Assembly: GCF_002099425.1 (NCBI RefSeq)
Contig: NW_018344332.1
Location: 930,001-994,000, forward strand
DNA length: 64,000 nt
Reading direction: 5' to 3'
Source: Phascolarctos cinereus
Taxonomy: Eukaryota > Chordata > Mammalia > Diprotodontia > Phascolarctidae
Below the pieces are notes generated by a model. It saw only the letters and a program-made list of their open reading frames with translations, was not told the origin of the DNA and did not search any database. The first letter of the stretch is position 1. Every line of letters starts with the position of its first letter. Of this stretch, positions 57,290 to 64,000 are shown one piece after another. The position numbers were made by a program, and so were the translations under genes.

Positions 57290-58350
57290 TTCATTCCTCC
57301 AAATGTGGGAGCATGGACTCCCTTCCAAATCTACATCTTTAACTGCCTTTCAGACATCTTAAAGTGGATTCCAGTATACATCTTAAACTTAATATGCCCA
57401 GAACTGAATTCATTATCTTTCCCCCTAAAACATTCTCTTATTACTGTCAAACAAAACACCATCCTCTTATTCCCCCAGGCTTAAAAACTTCAAAGTCATC
57501 CTCGACTCCTCAGTATCCTTCACCCCTACATCCAATCTAGTGCCAAGGTCTGTAAATTTCATTTTGGAACATCTCTCCAATATGTCTCTTTCTCTCCTCT
57601 GGTACTATGACTGCCGACCCGCCCCAGGAGTGAAGACTCAACACATACTGCCTGGACTGCAATACCCAGCTGGTGGGCCTGCCTGCCTCAATTCTTTGAT
57701 GTTGTACTGACTACCTGACTGTTCCACAAAGAAGATGCTTCTTCTCTTAGCTCTTGGCATTTTTACTGCCTTTCCACCATCCCCAGAATGCTCTCTTTGC
57801 TCTTCATCTCCATCTCCTCACTTCTAAGACTTTCTTTGAGTCCTAACTAAAATCACATCTTCTACAACAAATCTTTCCCATCCGCTCTTAATTTTAGTGC
57901 CTTCCCTTTTTTAGTTATTAGCCAAACATAGCTTGTTTGTTTATATTTGGTGGCCGCCTCTATCCTTAGGGCAGCTAGGTGGTGCAGTGGATAGAATGCC
58001 AGGCTTGAAGTCAGAAATTTAGGGTCATTTTCCTGAGTTCAAATCTGGCCTCAGACACTATCTGGGTAACCCTGGGCAAGTCATGTAACCTTGCTTGCCT
58101 CAGTTTCCTCATCTATAAGAGAAGCTGGAGAAGGAAATGGCAAACCACTGTGGTATTTTTATCAAGAAAACCCCCAATGGAGTCATGAACAGTCGAACAT
58201 GACTGAAAGGACTGAACAACAGCTCCCTCCTCAGATTGTAAGTTCCTTAAGGGCAGAGACTGCCTTTTGCCTCTTTTTGTATCTAAGTACTTAGCACAGT
58301 GCCCAGCACATAGTAGGTCTTTAATAAATGTTTATTGACTTACTCTCAAA
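57290..58350 (+). mobile_element. L2 LINE, ORF2 end and full 3' region, split by Mar1
   Basis: The reading frame at 57287-57484 keeps the order seen at the end of LINE-2 ORF2 (CLSDILKWIPVYILNLICPE, SFPLKHSL). After its stop, 'aaagtcatcctcgactcctc', 'acatccaatctagtgccaag' and 'aatgctctctttgctcttca' follow. The 3' end is at 58225-58350 ('cagattgtaagttccttaag', 'cacatagtaggtctttaata'). A Mar1 sits between 57965 and 58220. It is one of the longest L2 relics here. Confidence 0.8.
57966..58220 (+). mobile_element. CORE-SINE with RTE/BovB-like tail (Mar1 type), nested in L2
   Basis: The head 'gggcagctaggtggtgcagt' is well kept and the body is complete. The tail is 'gaacatgactgaaaggactg'. The L2 continues on both sides, so the order of events is clear. 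Confidence 0.93.
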
Positions 58351-59084
58351 GCCAGTTGATATTGTAGTTATTTTGCTGAACTGCTTCCACACACACACCC
58401 CTTCTCTTTCTATTTTAATCTTTGTTATAAGGGATGGCTTGCTGGATTGGAAAGGTGAAGGAGATAACTAAATGATGGTGATTTTTTTATAATGGCATCA
58501 ATGCAAATTTTAAGAAAGGAGTTGCAGTCTGTAGCTGAGAAGAGAGCACACACAGATGAGATCACAGTTCCGTCCAAGAATAGTATGCAGGCCACATTTT
58601 CCAAGCATTTATTGTTTTTTACTAAAAGTAAGCACTCTTTTTCCAAAGTGGGCTTCCTCGTGATTCCTCATAAGTATTCACTGAATAAGAAGGGACTGGT
58701 ACAAAACTCTGAGTCAGAAATTCTGGGTGTAATAGTGGGCTTTCTACTTACTACTTATGAAAACCTATGAAAGAAATCAGATAATTTAAAGAGGAAAAAA
58801 CTGAATTAGAAATACCAAAACAATAATGTAATAATGAAGAAATGTTCAGAAAATCAAGAAACCAAACCTAGACCGTACAACCATTCAGTCTGTGGCTTTA
58901 GAAAACTTACTGTAATTGTAAATCACATTGGCCCCACTACCACTAAGAGACCCAAGCTCACAACTCACAGGAGAAAAGTCCCACAGGGCACAAGCTTCTG
59001 AAATAGTAACCAATCTTCTTTGTTAAAGGTCCCTTCCCTGACTGCTGTCACAAGGAGTCAGGGATTGCTATGTCATCTGACGTC
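58351..59084. other. No firm feature
   Basis: A 92-codon plus-strand frame (58492-58770) overlaps a 73-codon minus-strand frame. Neither has motifs or splice support. No repeat is recognised. Confidence 0.4.
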
Positions 59085-59265
59085 CTACACTGTTTCATGA
59101 TTTGGGGCATTACTTAATCTGTTTATGCCTCAGTTCCCTCTTCTGTAAAATGAAGATTACTATAAATCTCTTCTTTCCTAGAAAGTCCTGGTGAGGATTC
59201 GATGAGATGATAGGGCCATATGCCCTTTGAGTATTTAGTGATCTGCATCACTACTACTGTTTGTG
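59085..59265 (+). mobile_element. THER1/MIR-type SINE, 3' half
   Basis: 'tatgcctcagttccctcttc', 'tgtaaaatgaagattactat' and 'ctggtgaggattcgatgaga' are the 3' half of a MIR. Confidence 0.7.
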
Positions 59266-59744
59266 ATCACAATATATAGGATTATAAGGGATATTTTAAC
59301 AGGATGTATGCTAGCAGGTTCAATTGTAGGCAGTTGGCAAGTAAAGACAATGCTGTTCTCTGATCTCTTTCTGTCAATGGAAACCCTATGTGGCATTAGG
59401 TTGTCATAGGTGGAAGGTAGTGAGGTCTGTAGTGAGGTAAGCACAGATATGAGGTAGTGACGTCTTGAGAAAGATAAGGATGTTACAAAAGGCATGGAAG
59501 TAGCAGAAAGACCACATAAGGGATTGGTAGAAAATGTTGATCTATCTTTCCATCTGAAAACCCATCAAAAAGTGGACTTTGCTCTCAAGGAGATTAAAGA
59601 CAGAAAACACAAAGCAGTCAGAAATGTTTAAGGGTTAGGTAAGTCTTTGAAAGAGAAGGGAGACGGAGTTAGATTCAAAAATAAGAATTATTCAGGAATA
59701 ACTCAATTAAGAGGTTGACTTTAGATATCACCAGATATCATTTT

Positions 59745-59870
59745 AAAACTATAAACTGAGATGAGAGAAGTGACTTGTTATAAGTCACACATGTAGGAAA
59801 GAGTACCAGCATTCAAACCCAGGACTTCTGACACCTGGTCCAGGGCTCATTACCTTGTATCTCCTTCTAC
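59745..59870 (-). mobile_element. MIR3-like CORE-SINE
   Basis: 'gagaagtgacttgttataag', 'tcacacatgtaggaaagagt' and 'attcaaacccaggacttctg' form an inverted CORE segment. Confidence 0.55.
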
Positions 59871-59957
59871 TAGCAGCTCATGCACAATATGACCATGATG
59901 CTATAAGACTGGCCTTTAGCAAATAAGACCATTTTTTTTCATCACGCTATAACTCTA

Positions 59958-60239
59958 GGGGCTAAGCTGGCCCAGCTGTGGGAGGGGCTGAATTTGGGCA
60001 GTAAATATGATGTGTGCCAGGGACATGATGGAACTTTTGACAAGCCTCTCCTCAATGGGACTTGCCAAAAAACCATCTGGGATGAACATTTTGCAATTGG
60101 GCAGCATACTGAATGAGATTTCACTAGCTTTTCTTCACAAGTTCCAAATGGTAATGTTTACAATACCTCAAAAATCCTGGAAGGCCAGCCTTATGTGCTG
60201 CACACACCACTTGAACAAGTGATGTGGGATCTTTTTCTT
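59958..60239 (+). other. Coding-like stretch, possible fossil of a host gene piece
   Basis: One plus-strand frame reads GAKLAQLWEGLNLGSKYDVC, QGHDGTFDKPLLNGTCQKTI, WDEHFAIGQHTE, stop, and then about 40 further open codons with VPNGNVYNTSKILEGQPYVL. The composition looks protein-like, but I do not recognise it. There is no start and no clear splice site, and one stop lies inside. It could be a decayed retrocopy or exon, or chance. Confidence 0.2.
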
Positions 60240-60879
60240 ATTTCCCTTCATTTCTCTTGAGGCCACATAGACTGCGTTAAGAGTGAATTATTGAAAATTT
60301 GTTTCTGTTTTCATTTTTTAAAAATATGGCACACACTGAGAATCCTCAAGGGAATCTATAAACATATAGATGTCATAAAAGCAGATGAAACTAAATTGCT
60401 TCTCAGCCTACAACAGGTGTATTCATGTTCTTTGGATAATTGGGGAAAGTATCACATGATGATCCTTGAGTAGAAGTAGCCCCCTAGAAGTGCAAAAGGT
60501 GAGTCTTCTCTCATGATGATGTTATCAAGAGAGCATGAAGGAGGAACACCAGGAATGCCCAGAAAGTGTGGGGAGAAGCATAGGTTCAGTTAAGTAAATT
60601 CAAGATCCCCCTGAGCAGTTAACTCGTCAACCTCCTGAACAGCTGCATAGCCTCATCCAGTTTTGCCTGGTCCAGAGTTCAAACTAGAGCAAACCCTGGC
60701 AACCAGAATTTCCAGGTACTTACTGATTTTGAACACTGGCCTGAACTCCATGACTTCATGACCATCAGCCTCCCTGAAGAAGGATATGCAAGACACTAAA
60801 TGACTGTTCTATCAACCCAGGACCTGCGACAGCAGCTAATCAAATGACCCAAAAGTGACTTTTGAAAATCAGAAAGATA

Positions 60880-61060
60880 ATGACAACATTCATTTGGAGG
60901 AATCAAACTTCAAGAAACTCAGCAAGTGATAAAAAAAAATGCAAGAGAAGGGGCCCTACAAGTAACAAATCTCAAATGACATCAAACAAATATTAAAACA
61001 ATTTGGTCTTGGTTAAAAACTAGAAAGGTTGCTCATCAGAACAGATGAACACACAAAAGC
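60880..61060 (+). mobile_element. L1 LINE fragment (ORF2 RT/C-terminal region)
   Basis: 'cattcatttggaggaatcaa', 'aaatgcaagagaaggggccc' and 'attaaaacaatttggtcttg' match the order after the reverse transcriptase of L1 ORF2. Both ends are truncated. Confidence 0.65.
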
Positions 61061-61654
61061 CTGAAATAAACACATCTCTGGGGCATGGGACCTTGTTGTC
61101 CCATTCCTGCTGCTTCTCTTACCACCTGATAGAGCTGAATTTCTCTACTTCTGCTTTCTGGCTGGACTTCACTGTTTCAGCATGAAGATGACTAGAGGAA
61201 TCCAAATTATAGTTTTGGGGCCAAGAAGCTCCCCCACTTATGTCTAGGCTGATTACATCAGGGACTTTCTGTCTGAGAAGATCCACCAAGCACAAAGGAG
61301 AGTCAATGAATGGAATGGAGTGCTCACTCATAAAGCTTCACTGCCACCTTGTTACATCCTCAAACATGCCTCTGACCCAAGCACCCTGGGCTTCCAGCAT
61401 TGCTTCAAACAGATTTGTTGTCTATTTGAAGTTTTGTCTTTCCTAAGTCAAGGAGGAGTGACTCCATCTGTCCATCTAAAATTCCTCTCCATTTTGCCAG
61501 AAGCTGGAACCATAACAATGAAAAGTGCAATTTCAAAGTTGGGTGTTTGGGGGTGGGGGAAAGAAATCTAGTGTGGATTGAGAGTGTCAGAACTATCTTT
61601 TGATCTCTAAGTCATCATTCACGAAGATTTCACATACACGCTAAAATGAAAGCA
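61061..61654. other. No recognised feature
   Basis: Non-coding DNA. The overlapping frames at 61119-61571 lie on both strands and show no motif. Confidence 0.45.
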
Positions 61655-61725
61655 ATTGCCATTTCTGTGGCACTTTGTGATTGTCAAAGTGTTGTCTTCA
61701 CAGCAGCCCTAGGGTGGAGCAGGAG
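61655..61725 (-). mobile_element. THER1-type SINE tail fragment
   Basis: 'ttctgtggcactttgtgatt', 'gtcaaagtgttgtcttcaca' and 'gcagccctagggtgg' resemble the inverted tail of a THER1 SINE. Confidence 0.45.
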
Positions 61726-62172
61726 GGATGTGTCTAGAAGATGAATTCCATTAACCTGTTTAGACACGCTCGGCTCCTGACATTGACATCTCATGTTAGC
61801 CAGCCCACGCACCTTCATGTTACCTGTCATGGCATTATTAAGCCTGCTCTCTCTGTCTTCATCTCATTTATCAGTATGTCTGTCTCAGATAGGTACTGTA
61901 GAAGGACAACAGCCAGGGTGCAAAAGAGAGTACTGAGACTGCTTTCAATAACCAACCTTCCCATAACAAAATTCTTTGGCTTGAAAACTCATTTTCTCCT
62001 GATAATGCTGTGATTGTCCACTTTAAGACACTGTATCTCAGAAAAGCCAGAATTGGGTGGGGGGTTGACAGGGGGAAGGAAAATGGAGAAAGATGTGGCT
62101 GGCAAATATAGTTGTCATCTTGGATAGTTCCCAGATCTACAGATCCATCAATTGGATCTTCTCTGAGTTCTG
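61726..62172. other. No recognised feature
   Basis: Non-coding DNA with a 90-codon frame (61741-62013) that has no recognisable feature. Confidence 0.45.
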
Positions 62173-62266
62173 GTCAGTCAATAAGCATTTTAAGTGCCTA
62201 TTATGTGCCAGGCACTGTGCTAAGTACCACGTGCACATGCATGCAGGTGCACACACAGACAGACAG

Positions 62267-62335
<69 letters not shown>

Positions 62336-62400
62336 AAAGACAATCCTTTCCCACAAGGAGCTCAAAATCTAATAGAGGAAACAACACACCAGTAAATAAC
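62173..62400 (-). mobile_element. L2 LINE, 3' end, expanded by a (CA)n
   Basis: 'gtcaataagcattttaagtg', 'atgtgccaggcactgtgcta' and then, after the microsatellite, 'caaggagctcaaaatctaat' are an inverted LINE-2 3' end. Confidence 0.75.
62254..62332. repeat. (CA)n microsatellite
   Basis: CA repeats of about 70 bases with one TACA interruption, preceded by (CAGA)n. It lies inside the L2 fragment. Confidence 0.97.
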
Positions 62401-62479
62401 CTATAGATTTTTCAAACTGGATGTATTATAGAAATCTAAAACTAAGCATACCCCAAAAGATAACTCAGGATATTTCTAC

Positions 62480-63250
62480 CTAAACCCTCCCTTTCCCCCC
62501 AACATCCCTATTTCCTTCCAAGGAACCATCATCCTTCCAATCACCCAGTTTTACAAGCACAATATGATCTTCCATTCCTCCTTCTACCTCACTTCACAGA
62601 TCCTCCCAGTTTCCAAGTTTTAATGTTGCTAAATCCATAGCATCTCTCCCATCAATTGTTCTCACCCCTTATGCAACCCCTATGCTAGTTCAAGCTTCAC
62701 TTCTTGCCTGGACTATTGGAAAAGCCTTAGAATTGGCCTCTCTACCTCAGGTATCTTCCCTCTTCAGTGTCTTCTTCACATAAATGTTAATAGTGAACTC
62801 CTGTAAGTCAGGTCTGACCATGTCACTTTTCTTCTTGGTAAGTCATAGTATCTCCCTATTATCTTTGGGATGAAATAGTTAAAAAAAAAAGACTTCTATT
62901 TCATCAATGAAGGAACTATCTCCAACCTATCTTTCAAGGCTTATAACAAATTACTTGCCTTCCCACACTCTACAGTCTAAGCTTAGCCAACCAGCCTTGA
63001 CACTCTTCACCCATGATATTTCTTATCTCCCATCTCTATGTTCTTTCACAGGATTCCCCTTATGGCTGGAATGTTCCACCTTCTCACTTTTGCCTCTTGG
63101 AATGTCCTTCAAAAATCACTTTGATATTCACCTTCACCTTAGGTCTTTCCTGATGCATCAAATGCTAGGCTCTTCCTCTTCCACCATGGTACCTCATGTA
63201 ACAGGAATAATTGCAAGGAACATACACTTGAACTCCTTGGGAATGAACTC
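62480..63250 (+). mobile_element. L2 LINE, ORF2 end, decayed
   Basis: Blocks in LINE-2 order: 'aaccatcatccttccaatca', 'cttgcctggactattggaaa', 'aagtcaggtctgaccatgtc', 'ctatctttcaaggcttataa', 'atggctggaatgttccacct', 'cttaggtctttcctgatgca'. The coding frame is lost. Confidence 0.7.
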
Positions 63251-63654
63251 CTCCTTCTCTTTAGAATAAGTGGCTTCAGACTCTTAAGGCTCTTTTTCAG
63301 ACTTCTAGCAGCATATCCCCAGCATCCTGTGTTCTTTGCTGCCATGGCTTCTGGGGAGGGGAGGGGAGAGAAAGAGAAGATAAAGAAATTTCCTCCCTGT
63401 TGATTGCTAGAAATCCAAGAGAGAGCTGACAGAGTCCCAAGCGGGAAAGGCAGAAGATTTTGCTCTTTATACTTTTATAGCCTAAGTGGAGAGGGCACTG
63501 GGTACCTTTCCAGTTTGACCACCAATGATAGTTTACACAACTTCCCAGACCCAGGGACCAATGGGTCAACCAGGACCTGCTGCACTGCATGTGTGTTTTA
63601 GCTAAGGGACAGGGCCTAGGGCTGCCTCCAAGGATCCCAAGCATGGGCTTGATG
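63251..63654. other. No recognised feature
   Basis: A unique-looking stretch lying between two L2 pieces, with a G/A-rich patch at 63350-63385. Confidence 0.45.
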
Positions 63655-63840
63655 CACTTTGCCCTGCTTGTGCTTTTATTTGCTTTGTATATATTTACTT
63701 ACATGTGTACACACAATTACCCCAATAGAATGTAAGTTGCTTGAGGACAAGGACTGCCTTTTTTATTGTTTTCTATTCTCAGTACCGAACACAATGACTG
63801 GCACACAGCAGATTCTTAATAAATGCTTGTTGGTTGATGA
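63655..63840 (+). mobile_element. L2 LINE, 3' end
   Basis: 'aatagaatgtaagttgcttg', 'aggacaaggactgccttttt', 'actggcacacagcagattct' and 'taataaatgcttgttgg' form a LINE-2 3' end. It may be the end of the element at 62480-63250, separated by an insertion. Confidence 0.8.
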
Positions 63841-64000
63841 GGGGTGCATTCATCAATCAGACTCTTTTCTGAAGCCTCCAATAGCATCTTGAGAAAAATA
63901 ATTCCCTAATAGACGAAGTCTTCCTGGATCTCCCAGCATTTGCTACACCTTCTCTATAACTGACACACTCTGTCCAATCATTTGCATACATCTTATCTTC
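63841..64000. other. Right edge, possible L2-like sequence
   Basis: 'agtcttcctggatctcccag' and 'atttgctacaccttctctat' resemble LINE-2 3' sequence upstream of the tail, but the piece is short. Confidence 0.35.

Noticed and set aside
58492-58770. 92-codon plus-strand frame starting MASMQILRKELQSVAEKRAH
   Set aside because: There is no splice support or motif, an antisense frame overlaps it, and the length is plausible by chance in AT-rich DNA.
62093-62395. Threonine/histidine- and valine/cysteine-rich frames
   Set aside because: They are translations of the (CA)n repeat and its complement.

Overview
This is mammalian genomic DNA, almost certainly from a marsupial. It carries several copies of a tRNA-headed CORE-SINE with an RTE/BovB-like tail (Mar1 type), THER1/MIR-type SINEs, and L1 copies whose 3' ends, 5' ends ('ccaagatggc') and ORF1/ORF2 peptides look like the marsupial L1 lineage. 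The species cannot be fixed from sequence alone. Family names were assigned by memory of consensus sequences and reading frames, not by a database search.

I find no intact host protein-coding gene. The window reads as intergenic or intronic DNA built from layered retroelements. The one candidate host exon is on the minus strand at about 18770-18962. It has a good acceptor, a good donor and an open frame, but I do not recognise the protein. A second, weaker coding-like stretch lies at 59958-60239. The only recognised host-gene sequence is a dead processed copy of RPS20 at 37715-38076.

Layout. 1-2770: three successive L1 3' pieces. 4878-7657: a minus-strand L1 with target-site duplications, tandem 5'UTR units and ORF1, but almost no ORF2. 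8-20 kb: mostly unique DNA dotted with L2, L3/CR1, Mar1, THER1 and MIR3-like pieces. 21-23 kb: an old L1/HAL1-like 5'UTR plus ORF1. 26.3-29.9 kb: an old L1 piece, then a long minus-strand L3/CR1 relic split by L2. 32.8-41 kb: two L1s joined tail to tail, apparently inside another L3 relic, with the RPS20 retrocopy inside one of them. 42.8-49 kb: a long decayed L1 holding a SINE and a composite L1-derived insertion, each with target-site duplications. 53.5-55.7 kb: an internally deleted L1. 57.3-58.35 kb: a long L2 3' region split by a Mar1. 62.2-63.85 kb: more L2.

Most features are fossils, so little works together. The value of the window is its insertion history: L3/CR1, L2 and THER1/MIR form the oldest layer, Mar1 and old L1 come next, and L1 with L1-driven SINEs and the RPS20 retrocopy come last. 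I found no convincing previously undescribed biological system, CRISPR array, tRNA or rRNA gene, or intact retrovirus.
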